A stretch of 64,000 nucleotides of DNA, taken from assembly GCA_947039485.1 (NCBI GenBank), contig CAMQZC010000005.1, forward strand, positions 42,989-106,988, read 5' to 3'. The DNA comes from an uncultured Verrucomicrobiales bacterium (GTDB taxonomy: Bacteria; Verrucomicrobiota; Verrucomicrobiia; Verrucomicrobiales; Akkermansiaceae). The translations under genes and the position numbers were made by a program. Shown here piece by piece: positions 41,703 through 48,696 of the stretch; the first letter of the stretch is position 1, and each line of letters opens with the position of its first letter. Under the pieces are notes generated by a model. It had not been told where the DNA came from, searched no databases, and saw only the letters and a list, made by a program, of their open reading frames with translations.

Positions 41703-43229
41703 ATGACAACAACATACCAAATCGCCGCCAAGTTCGCAGGAGATGATAGCTCATTGCCATCACTCATTGCGATCCTCGTCCTCATCGTCTTTGTGCTCGG
41801 TAGTGCCGCTTGGCTCTTCTCCCGCTACAAGATGTGCCCTTCTGATAAGATTCTCATCGTCTACGGTAACGTCGGCTCAGGTCGCTCCGCTAAGTGCATC
41901 CACGGTGGTGCTACCTTCATCATGCCCATCGTGCAGAGCTACGCCTTCATGGACCTCAACCCGATCAACATCGATGTACCCCTCAAGGGAGCGCTCTCAA
42001 GCCAAAACATCCGTGTAGACGTACCTTCCTCCTTCATCGTTGGCATCAGCACAGCCTCTGACATCATGCAAAATGCGGCTAGCCGTCTGCTTGGTCGCTC
42101 ACGTGCTGATATCCAGCAGCTCGCCTCTGAGATTATCATGGGTCAGATGCGCGTCGTTATCGCCTCACTCAAGATTGAAGAAATTAACGCCGACCGTGAA
42201 AAACTCATCAAGGCCGTCACCAGTGGTGTCGACGTCGAGCTCCACAAGGTGGGTCTCTACCTCATCAACGCCAACATCACCGACATCCGTGATGCCTCTG
42301 GCTACATCGCCGCCCTCGGTCAGGAAGCTGCCGCTCGCGCTATCAATGACGCTATGATCAAAGTAGCTGATGAGACCCGTCGCGGTGAAATTGGTAAGGC
42401 TGAGGCCCTCCGCGATCAAACCGTCCAAGTAGCGATGGCAAATGCCACCGCAATTGAAGGTAATAATGAAGCTTCTGGTAAAGTAGCCGACTCCAATGCA
42501 AAGCTCAAGGTTCGTGAAGCCGAAGCCCTCAAGGTCACCGAAGTTGCGCAGCGAGAACAAGCCGCTAAGGCTGAAGCCGCTGGTTACATCGCTAACCGCC
42601 TTGCTGAAATGGAGCGCGCTGAGCTCGAACGAGCCACTCAAACGGCCAATGATATTGTTGCTGCTGAGATTCTCAAGCGCAGGCAAGAAATTGCTGCTGA
42701 AGCTGCCGCTGCCGTCCTCGTGAAGGAAGAGCAGGGTAAGGCTGACGCCCTCGTTATCCAAAAATCTGCAGAAGGTCACGCTGCTGTCAAACTCGCCGAG
42801 GGTGAGGCCACAGCACTTCTCCTTCAAAAGAAAGCTGAGGGTGAAGGCATCGAAATGGTCGGTCGCGGTAACGCTGCTGCCATCCAAGCTGCCCTTGAGG
42901 CCAAGGCTAAAGGCTTTAGCCAAATCGTCAATGCTGCGGGTGGCGCCAAGGCTGCCTCGGGTCTCCTCATCACTGAGCAAATGCCTGAGATTGTCGGTCT
43001 TCAAACCAATGCAATTAGTAAGCTGAGCTTTGACAAGGTTGTTGTCATGGGCGGCGGTGACAAGTCCGCCTCCGTTGGTGGATTCATCCAAAACCTCATC
43101 AAGGACACACTCCCCCTGCATGAGCTCGCCAAGAGCGTCGGTCTTGAGCTCCCTAGCTACCTTGGTAGCGTGCAGCCCGATACCTACGCAGCACCAGAGA
43201 GTAATGTCTCTGGAACGCCACAGGCCTAA
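41703..43229 (+). CDS. flotillin/SPFH family membrane scaffold protein
   Basis: A 508-residue flotillin. An N-terminal membrane helix (about residues 18-38) precedes the SPFH/band-7 domain (residues 45-230; SGRSAKCIHGGATFIMPIVQ, VPSSFIVGISTASDIMQ, VDVELHKVGLYLINANITDI in pieces) and a long coiled coil with many Ala-Glu repeats (residues 240-400). The C-terminal region (AISKLSFDKVVVMGGGDK) is typical of bacterial FloT/YqiK. It should organise membrane microdomains and pair with the NfeD-like neighbour. The strong terminator just downstream separates it from the prepilin peptidase gene. Confidence 0.92.
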   Translation: MTTTYQIAAKFAGDDSSLPSLIAILVLIVFVLGSAAWLFSRYKMCPSDKILIVYGNVGSGRSAKCIHGGATFIMPIVQSYAFMDLNPINIDVPLKGALSSQNIRVDVPSSFIVGISTASDIMQNAASRLLGRSRADIQQLASEIIMGQMRVVIASLKIEEINADREKLIKAVTSGVDVELHKVGLYLINANITDIRDASGYIAALGQEAAARAINDAMIKVADETRRGEIGKAEALRDQTVQVAMANATAIEGNNEASGKVADSNAKLKVREAEALKVTEVAQREQAAKAEAAGYIANRLAEMERAELERATQTANDIVAAEILKRRQEIAAEAAAAVLVKEEQGKADALVIQKSAEGHAAVKLAEGEATALLLQKKAEGEGIEMVGRGNAAAIQAALEAKAKGFSQIVNAAGGAKAASGLLITEQMPEIVGLQTNAISKLSFDKVVVMGGGDKSASVGGFIQNLIKDTLPLHELAKSVGLELPSYLGSVQPDTYAAPESNVSGTPQA

Positions 43230-43240
43230 ATAAACGTTGG

Positions 43241-43274
43241 AGGGGCAGGTCTAGCGACCTGCCCCTCTTTTTTT
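43241..43274 (+). terminator. intrinsic terminator of the NfeD-flotillin operon
   Basis: Perfect 11-base-pair stem AGGGGCAGGTC, loop TAGC, followed by seven T residues. The next ATG is 14 bases later. Confidence 0.92.
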
Positions 43275-43288
43275 GACTTCACCTCAGC

Positions 43289-44407
43289 ATGTATTACCTC
43301 ATCGAGCAGGGCGCCTCAGAGCTCAGCTACATGTATCCATGGCTGCTGCCCTGCATCTTTGGGCTGCTAGGGCTCAGCATCGGCTCCTATCTTAATGTCG
43401 TCGTCTACCGCCTGCCTCGTGGGCTGAGCACGCGCGAGCCTAAACGATCCTTCTGCCCCAGCTGCCGCGCAGCCATACCTTGGTACTTCAACCTCCCCCT
43501 CATCGGCTGGCTCGTCCTACTTGGGCGCTCCGCCTGCTGCAAGACCCGCATCTCCTGTCGCTATCCCCTCATTGAGCTCAGCTGCGGCCTGCTCTTTGCT
43601 GGTATCAGCTGGCACTTTTCGTATGAAAGCCTTGCGGTGCAGAGCTTGCTCTGCATCTGGGCTGCGGCATCGCTCGCTACCTTCTGCATCGATTGGGATC
43701 AGATGGTTGTACTGAGCTCACTCACCGTCATCGCTAGCCTAGCAGGCCTTGCCATCGCCTACATAGCGCCATGGTTCAACGATGCAGATATGGCGGCTCT
43801 CCCTTGGCTCTCCCTTCTCGGGGCAGGCGTCGCTGCAGGCGCAGGCTTCGCCCTCTTTAAGCTGGTAGCCTTCCTAGGTGGGCTATTCTTTGGTCGCAAG
43901 GGGAAGAAATTCACAAATTGTGTTGGCTGGAGCCTGCGAGAGAATGATGATGGTAGCGACATCCTTCTACGCGTGGAGGCTGAGGAGCTGCGCTGGTCGG
44001 AGCTTTTCTTTGAGCAGAGCGATAAGCTGACACTGCGCGAGGTCGAGCTTGAGGGCTATGGTAGGCAAACGAGTATCCAACTTAGTCCTACAGAGCTCGT
44101 CCTGAGCGATGGGAGACGCATCCCTCTTGAGCAGCTCGTCTCCCTGCAGGGTACATGCAAGAGCTGGCAGCTGCGTCGAGCAGCCATGGGTAGTGGTGAT
44201 GCATGGATAGCGATGAGCATTGCCGCACTACTCGGCTGGCAGGCCGTGGTCTTTTCCCTCGTGGCAGGTAGCTTTATTGGCCTCTTTTGGGCAGTCATCA
44301 CCCGAGTAGGCTGCGCGAAGCCCATGCCCTTTGGACCCTGCTTACTGCTGGCAGCCTTGCTCTGGCTCTTTGGTGCGGGCGAGTGGCTCAATCTTCTCTA
44401 CGCCTAA
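43289..44407 (+). CDS. prepilin peptidase (A24) with an inserted soluble domain
   Basis: A 372-residue aspartic leader peptidase/N-methyltransferase for type IV pilin-like proteins. The N-terminal signature GSYLNVVVYRLPRGLST (residues ~32-48) and the Cys motifs (CPSC and CCKTRISC) mark the zinc-binding cytoplasmic domain. Catalytic aspartates are Asp135 in CIDWDQM and Asp304 in GSGDAW. Between the fifth helix (about 175-205) and Asp304 lies an inserted charged domain of about 90 residues (REVELEGYGRQTSIQLSPTELVL within it) absent from E. coli-type enzymes. It would process prepilins for the pilus-like machine encoded at 12-19.7 kb. No pilin gene is visible in the window. Confidence 0.88.
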   Translation: MYYLIEQGASELSYMYPWLLPCIFGLLGLSIGSYLNVVVYRLPRGLSTREPKRSFCPSCRAAIPWYFNLPLIGWLVLLGRSACCKTRISCRYPLIELSCGLLFAGISWHFSYESLAVQSLLCIWAAASLATFCIDWDQMVVLSSLTVIASLAGLAIAYIAPWFNDADMAALPWLSLLGAGVAAGAGFALFKLVAFLGGLFFGRKGKKFTNCVGWSLRENDDGSDILLRVEAEELRWSELFFEQSDKLTLREVELEGYGRQTSIQLSPTELVLSDGRRIPLEQLVSLQGTCKSWQLRRAAMGSGDAWIAMSIAALLGWQAVVFSLVAGSFIGLFWAVITRVGCAKPMPFGPCLLLAALLWLFGAGEWLNLLYA

Positions 44408-44433
44408 GTTACCTCCCTTTTATTTTCTAAAGA

Positions 44434-44468
44434 GAAAGCCCCGCTATCCAGAGGATAGCGGGGCTTTC
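44434..44468. terminator. bidirectional intrinsic terminator
   Basis: A 16-base-pair perfect stem (GAAAGCCCCGCTATCC), loop AGA, between the convergent prepilin peptidase and rplQ genes. Confidence 0.92.
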
Positions 44469-44495
44469 GTAATTTGTAGCTTCTTAGCTCAGGAC

Positions 44496-44963
44496 TTAGG
44501 CGTCCTTCTTCTCTTCAGTTACTTCAGTTACTTCAGCAGTGACTGCTTCAGTAGCTGTGCTGCCCGTACCAGTTGTGGTCTGAGCTGCGACAGGAGCGGA
44601 GAGCTGAGGAAGGTCGATGATTTCGATGAGGCCCATGGGTGCGCTGTCCGTCTTACGTTGGCCGAGCTTCACGATGCGGGTGTAACCACCTTGACGGTCC
44701 ATGCATGCTTCAGCGATTACGCTAAAGAGTTTGTCAACAGCCTTGGGCTGAGGAAGTGTAGCGAGAGCCTGACGACGTGTGTGAAGTGTACCAGCCTTTG
44801 CAAGGGTGATAAGTTTCTCGATGTAGGGGCGAAGTGCCTTAGCCTTAGCGAGGGTAGTCGTGATGCGGCCGTGGAAGATGAGGCTGCATGCTTGGTTAGC
44901 ATAAAGTGCCTTACGATGGGATGCCTTGCGTTGCAGCTTAGGCTTTTTAACTCCGTGTCTCAT
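44496..44963 (-). CDS. rplQ: 50S ribosomal protein L17
   Basis: A 155-residue L17 protein. The first ~117 residues are the conserved domain (MRHGVKKPKLQRKASHRKAL, NQACSLIFHGRITTTLAKAKALRPYIEKLITLAK, then TRIVKLGQRKTDSAPMGLIEI). The last 38 residues are a Thr/Ala/Glu-rich acidic tail not present in E. coli L17. It lies downstream of rpoA as in most bacteria, with an 81-base gap that contains a small hairpin (GCCCTCGCAAGAGGGC) between the genes. Confidence 0.97.
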   Translation of the reverse strand: MRHGVKKPKLQRKASHRKALYANQACSLIFHGRITTTLAKAKALRPYIEKLITLAKAGTLHTRRQALATLPQPKAVDKLFSVIAEACMDRQGGYTRIVKLGQRKTDSAPMGLIEIIDLPQLSAPVAAQTTTGTGSTATEAVTAEVTEVTEEKKDA

Positions 44964-45044
44964 GATGTTTTTCTAGTATAATATTGTGTTGATTGATAGA
45001 TTGCCCTCTTGCGAGGGCTGTTGTGTGTCTTATGCTCTCGCTTC

Positions 45045-46166
45045 TTATTCGTCGTCGTCGTCGAAGGCGTCGATGTTTTGGGAGATGAGGGCTTGAAGGT
45101 CTGTAGCGCGGATTTCGTCGGTCTCTACGCGCAGCTTGGAGGCTGGAGCAGGTGCGGAGAGAAGCTTTGCGTCAAACTGCATACCAAGGGAGAGACCGTG
45201 TTGTACGAGCTTGTCCTTGATTTCATTGAGTGACTTCTTACCGAAGTTGCGGTACTTGAGCATCTCGGCTTCCGTCTTCATGGCGAGTTGGCCGACGGTG
45301 GTGATGTTTGCGTTGTTGAGGCAGTTGGCAGCACGTACCGAAAGCTCAATTTCATTGACGCTCATGTTGAGGAGTTTGCGCAGGTGAGCCGTGTTGGCGT
45401 CTTGATCAGCGCCAGAAGCCTTGTCGAAGGCTACGTCGCGATCGTCATCAGCGACGAAGACGTCGAGGTGATGGCGCAGGATGCTTGCTGCTTGGAGCAT
45501 CGCATCGTTGGGGCTGATGCGACCGTCTGTCCAGACGTCGATGTGCAGCTTGTCGAACTCAGTCATTTGACCGACGCGAGCATTGTCGACATCGTACTTG
45601 ACGCGAGTAACAGGGGAGAAGATGGAGTCGATAGGAATCACGCCGATTGGGCGATCCTTGTCGTTGTTATCATCAGCTGTGAAGAAGCCACGTCCAACGC
45701 TCACTTCAAAGTCGCAGTCGAGGATTGTGCTCTGGTCGAGATGGCAGATAACCTGATCCTTGTTGACGACGGAGTACATGGTGTCCTCTTGGATGTCGCC
45801 AGCGGTGACAACACCTTGCTTGGTCACGCGGAGTGCGAGAGTGCGGGGCTCTTTGCCGTGATGTTCAAACTTGACCTTCTTGAGGTTGAGGATAATCTCA
45901 GTGACGTCTTCAACAACACCAGGAAGGGAGGTAAACTCGTGCTGAGCACCCGCGATGCGCACGCTAGTGATAGCGGCACCTTCAAGGGAGCTGAGGAGAA
46001 CGCGGCGTAAGGAATTACCCAGCGTGTGGCCAAAACCCGTTTCGATAGGCTCGGCGGTGAAGGTGACGTGATTCGCGTCACTGGGATCCTCTGTGCGGAT
46101 AAGGCTGCTGGGGATCTCGAAATGAGCGAGTTGGATTACTTCCTTTTCTTGTGTTTCTTCAGACAT
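45045..46166 (-). CDS. rpoA: RNA polymerase alpha subunit
   Basis: A 373-residue alpha subunit. The N-terminal assembly domain has EPIETGFGHTLGNSLRRVLLSS and GAAITSVRIAGAQHEFTSLPGVVEDVTEIILNLK in order; the C-terminal DNA-binding domain has LSVRAANCLNNANITTVGQLAMKTEAEMLKYRNFGKKSLNEIK in order. It ends in an acidic tail encoded by repeated GAC/GAT codons. It is longer than E. coli alpha (329) through a C-terminal extension and a linker. The ribosomal protein genes that usually precede it (rpsK, rpsM, rpsD) are absent upstream, where a tRNA-Ser is found. Confidence 0.98.
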   Translation of the reverse strand: MSEETQEKEVIQLAHFEIPSSLIRTEDPSDANHVTFTAEPIETGFGHTLGNSLRRVLLSSLEGAAITSVRIAGAQHEFTSLPGVVEDVTEIILNLKKVKFEHHGKEPRTLALRVTKQGVVTAGDIQEDTMYSVVNKDQVICHLDQSTILDCDFEVSVGRGFFTADDNNDKDRPIGVIPIDSIFSPVTRVKYDVDNARVGQMTEFDKLHIDVWTDGRISPNDAMLQAASILRHHLDVFVADDDRDVAFDKASGADQDANTAHLRKLLNMSVNEIELSVRAANCLNNANITTVGQLAMKTEAEMLKYRNFGKKSLNEIKDKLVQHGLSLGMQFDAKLLSAPAPASKLRVETDEIRATDLQALISQNIDAFDDDDE

Positions 46167-46487
46167 GTGTGATGTATGGGGGTTGATCGGGTTTCCCTCT
46201 TAGCGAGCTTAGCTTCCGTAGAAAAGAGGACCGACGACCAGTTTTGATAAACTCGCGCAAGGCCAGCATACGCTGATGAGGAGGAGTTGGCAAGCCTTTT
46301 TGCCGAAAACGCAGTATATTGTTCTATTTCTCCCTAAAATCGGTTGCTTAGCCTCCGCTTTTCGTCATTTTTTGTTTTGCGCCTAAGGGTGTGGGCTTCT
46401 TGAGTTTTTGGGGAGAGTCGTCAAAATAAGAGCTGTTGGGAGATTTATCTCGATGGGCTTCGCTCCAAGGCTGTGATTTTGACAAAC
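46167..46487. other. region between rpoA and tRNA-Ser, no gene seen
   Basis: The first ~100 bases are the rpoA leader, which contains a hairpin-forming stretch (CCTCTTTTCTACGG…) but no clear promoter. The rest is AT-rich, and no open frame or RNA gene could be supported. Confidence 0.5.
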
Positions 46488-46523
46488 AAAAAGCCGCAAA
46501 ATCAATTGATTTTGCGGCTTTTT
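46488..46523. terminator. perfect 36-base palindromic terminator after tRNA-Ser
   Basis: A5-GCCGCAAAATCA followed directly by its complement ending in T5: a perfect palindrome of 18 bases per arm. It serves the minus-strand tRNA-Ser. Confidence 0.9.
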
Positions 46524-46537
46524 GATGTTCTTGCGAA

Positions 46538-46625
46538 CGGAGAGAGTGGGATTCGAACCCACGGTGATATCACTACCACGTTCGATTTCGAGTCGAGTGC
46601 CTTCGACCAGCTCAGCCATCTCCCC
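46538..46625 (-). tRNA. tRNA-Ser (CGA)
   Basis: An 88-base type II tRNA with acceptor GGGGAGA, D arm TGGCTGAGCTGG, anticodon loop CTCGAAA giving CGA, long variable arm and T arm GGGTTCGAATCCC; discriminator G as in serine tRNAs. The closing pair of the anticodon stem is a C-A mismatch. Confidence 0.93.
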
Positions 46626-46658
46626 TTGCTGCGGCCGTGACCGCATTTGTGCAGCCAG

Positions 46659-46687
46659 ATTATGCATTCATAGAGTGCCTAAGTCAA
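46659..46687 (-). promoter_or_regulatory. promoter of tRNA-Ser
   Basis: TTGACT and CATAAT separated by 17 bases on the minus strand. Confidence 0.55.
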
Positions 46688-46832
46688 GATTAAAGTTGAG
46701 AAGATTTATGGCAAGTTATCATCGTATGCAGTGTTAGGGTGAGGGCTAGTTATTTTGCGTGAGCTCGAAGTCGAATTTCCGTTAAAGATTGCTGTTATAG
46801 CTCCATGTGTCGAAAAGGCTTTCAGATTGGGA

Positions 46833-46860
46833 TTGCAATCCAAGATGGATATGCTACAAT
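46833..46860 (+). promoter_or_regulatory. promoter of the 46.9-kb exported-protein gene
   Basis: TTGCAA and TACAAT separated by 16 bases; eleven bases separate the -10 element from the ATG at 46872, so the leader is about five bases. Confidence 0.6.
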
Positions 46861-46871
46861 GATTTCTTGTT

Positions 46872-47825
46872 ATGAAGACTCTCCTCCTATTAGCTTTTTA
46901 TGTTTCCATCGCGCCGCTGGCGCTGGCACTGGACCTGTCCTCAATATCTTCGGGTTTTACTCGAGATAAGGCCGATAAACTCCAAGACAAGGATTTTAGC
47001 TACACGGTCATGACTGACCTCTCCGTGCGCCGCATCTGGGAGAGCCCCCAACGCCGTGTGACACTGGACTTTGATTTTAGATCGGGTAAGCTCATTATGG
47101 CAGATGTCTTTTATAATAAGGGCGTCCCCTTCTCAATTGCTCAGAAGGACGCTAGAGCTCTCGCCCAGACGGAGGCGATCAAGTGGACACGTACCAAGGA
47201 GGATCGCGTTGAGACGATTGGTCTCGGAGTAGCTCGCATGATGAAGCTCAGCGATGGGGGCTTCATCTTTATGGAGGCGAAGACTGCTAAAAAAATGCAG
47301 CGTGTCGTTCTTTTTGCGAAAAAACCAGACTCCGATCGCTTTAGCCTCGGGAAAGCCTCCACGGTGGAGATGACGGCGATGGGTAAAAATGCTAATGCGA
47401 GCGCTGCTCTTGTTGTGTTCCGCGATGAGGAGAATCGCTACAAGCGCGAGCTTGCTGCTTCAGGCGATAAGCCCGCGAAGAAAGACCGCGCCGTAGCAAG
47501 CGTGAGCGATAAGCCCAGGGCATCCAGCCGCCCTGCCGCGGATTCGGCACGTGCCATCGTAAGGACGAATCCTAGCACGGAAGCAGCAGGCAGCACAGCC
47601 GTTGTATGCAAAATTGTGAAGCCGGGCTATATCGCTCCAGAGCTTCAGATGGCTGATTCGTCAAAGGTTGGCTTTGGAGGTATCTCTATCCGCAACTGGT
47701 GCTTCATAGGGATGGGTCTTTTGGTTCTCTTTGTTACGCTTGCTTGCACCTGCGGGGGCGGAAAATCAACTGTTGGTAGAAAAAAGATTTATCGTAACCC
47801 TACCAGAACACATCGTCGCCGTTGA
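46872..47825 (+). CDS. exported protein with C-terminal membrane anchor and basic tail
   Basis: A 317-residue protein with signal peptide (MKTLLLLAFYVSIAPLALA), a mixed alpha/beta domain (residues 20-175; DFSYTVMTDLSVRRIWES, RRVTLDFDFRSGKLIMADVFY), an Ala/Ser/Lys-rich linker (180-245), and near the end a hydrophobic helix (CFIGMGLLVLFVTLACTC, about 278-295) followed by a basic tail (TVGRKKIYRNPTRTHRRR). The signal, spacer, helix and Arg tail resemble sorting tags, but no LPxTG, PEP-CTERM or other known tag motif is present. Function unknown. It has its own promoter with almost no leader and a strong terminator about 210 bases after the stop. Confidence 0.65.
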   Translation: MKTLLLLAFYVSIAPLALALDLSSISSGFTRDKADKLQDKDFSYTVMTDLSVRRIWESPQRRVTLDFDFRSGKLIMADVFYNKGVPFSIAQKDARALAQTEAIKWTRTKEDRVETIGLGVARMMKLSDGGFIFMEAKTAKKMQRVVLFAKKPDSDRFSLGKASTVEMTAMGKNANASAALVVFRDEENRYKRELAASGDKPAKKDRAVASVSDKPRASSRPAADSARAIVRTNPSTEAAGSTAVVCKIVKPGYIAPELQMADSSKVGFGGISIRNWCFIGMGLLVLFVTLACTCGGGKSTVGRKKIYRNPTRTHRRR

Positions 47826-48032
47826 TTTATCATCAGCTTTTTGAGATATTCGACTCGATCGTTTGTCCTAGCTGATGATTGATTGTTTAAATAAACAGAA
47901 AAGTTTTTAGCCTTTATTTTGAACAAATAGTAATTAGACGGGTCTTATCTATATCAGTCAATTCCACTAGGGAGAAGGAGAGAGCTCTTCTAGTGAACTA
48001 GGATAGACTGGTTTTCATAAGGTAGTAAGTAG
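47826..48032. other. long untranslated region with two dyads, candidate small RNA
   Basis: About 200 bases between a stop codon and a very strong terminator. A ten-base inverted repeat (ATCATCAGCT … AGCTGATGAT, 47829-47879) has a 31-base loop, and CACTAG … CTAGTG brackets a purine-rich stretch near 47970-47998. A weak promoter (TTGAAC-N18-TCTTAT, 47919-47948) could start a roughly 115-base RNA ending at the terminator. It does not resemble 4.5S RNA or tmRNA. Confidence 0.3.
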
Positions 48033-48071
48033 AACCACCCACTGAGCATTTGCTCAGTGGGTGGTTTTTTT
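48033..48071 (+). terminator. very strong intrinsic terminator
   Basis: Perfect 16-base-pair stem AACCACCCACTGAGCA, two-base loop, and at least seven T residues including the stem end. Confidence 0.92.
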
Positions 48072-48089
48072 GTCGCTTTTAGCCCTGTT

Positions 48090-48542
48090 TTAGTTGCGGA
48101 TGCTTGTGTTGACGCGTGGGATGGATTGGATTTGCGATCCAGCGCTATTGTAGGCGTAGATGGCGGCCGGCGTGAATTTTATGTAGCGCTTGGCTACGGT
48201 TTTTTCAAAGCTATCCGCAATGTCGAATTGATTTTTTGGGGAGAGGACGATCATCTGCGTTTTCATTGAGTTCGATCCGAGAAAGGCGGCCTCTCCATCA
48301 CGTCTGTAGATGTTGTTATAGGGGTTGTAGGCTTGGACATAGAGATTGTCGAGGAGCAGGGGGCTGAGTCTTGCGTCGCGCTGCTGCCGCGCATTCTCCG
48401 CATCGACGGCTGCCACATAATCCACGACAGGTGGCGGCGGTACTACCTGACTCTGTGAGCAGGCGCTGAGGCTGATGGTGGTGATGGCTGCTGCTAGGAG
48501 GGAGCTGTAGGCTGGTTTTGGAGCTGGGCTAAGTTGTTTCAT
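48090..48542 (-). CDS. lipoprotein of unknown function
   Basis: A 150-residue lipoprotein: signal peptide with lipobox LSAC, then PPPPVVDYVAAVDAENARQQRDARL, LLLDNLYVQAYNPYNNIYRRDGE split in two blocks, and a C-terminal Ser/Ile/Arg-rich strand. No family recognised. The ATG at 48542 gives the signal peptide at the N-terminus; a longer frame upstream runs into the ppdK terminator and is not credible. It stands downstream of ppdK, beyond that terminator. Confidence 0.6.
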   Translation of the reverse strand: MKQLSPAPKPAYSSLLAAAITTISLSACSQSQVVPPPPVVDYVAAVDAENARQQRDARLSPLLLDNLYVQAYNPYNNIYRRDGEAAFLGSNSMKTQMIVLSPKNQFDIADSFEKTVAKRYIKFTPAAIYAYNSAGSQIQSIPRVNTSIRN

Positions 48543-48633
48543 AAGGCATTTGACTTGCCTAATTCTTGGGGTGTTAAATACTTGGTAGATTTTCTCCATG
48601 TCAGGAGATGATTGCGCTCTGATGCAGCCATGC

Positions 48634-48666
48634 AAAAAGCCCAGCCCCCTGATGAGGGGCTGGGCT
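48634..48666 (-). terminator. intrinsic terminator of ppdK
   Basis: Perfect 11-base-pair stem AGCCCAGCCCC, followed on the minus strand by five T residues. Confidence 0.9.
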
Positions 48667-48696
48667 GAATGATTAGTTGTTAGCTGCGCAGGGCGA

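Noticed and set aside
42165..43121. A 318-residue minus-strand frame
   Set aside because: Antisense to the flotillin coiled coil; arises from its biased codons.
45288..46010. A 240-residue plus-strand frame
   Set aside because: Antisense to rpoA.
47880..48073. 6S RNA or SRP RNA at this site
   Set aside because: The conserved SRP GGAAGG-type core and the long closing stem of 6S RNA are not visible.
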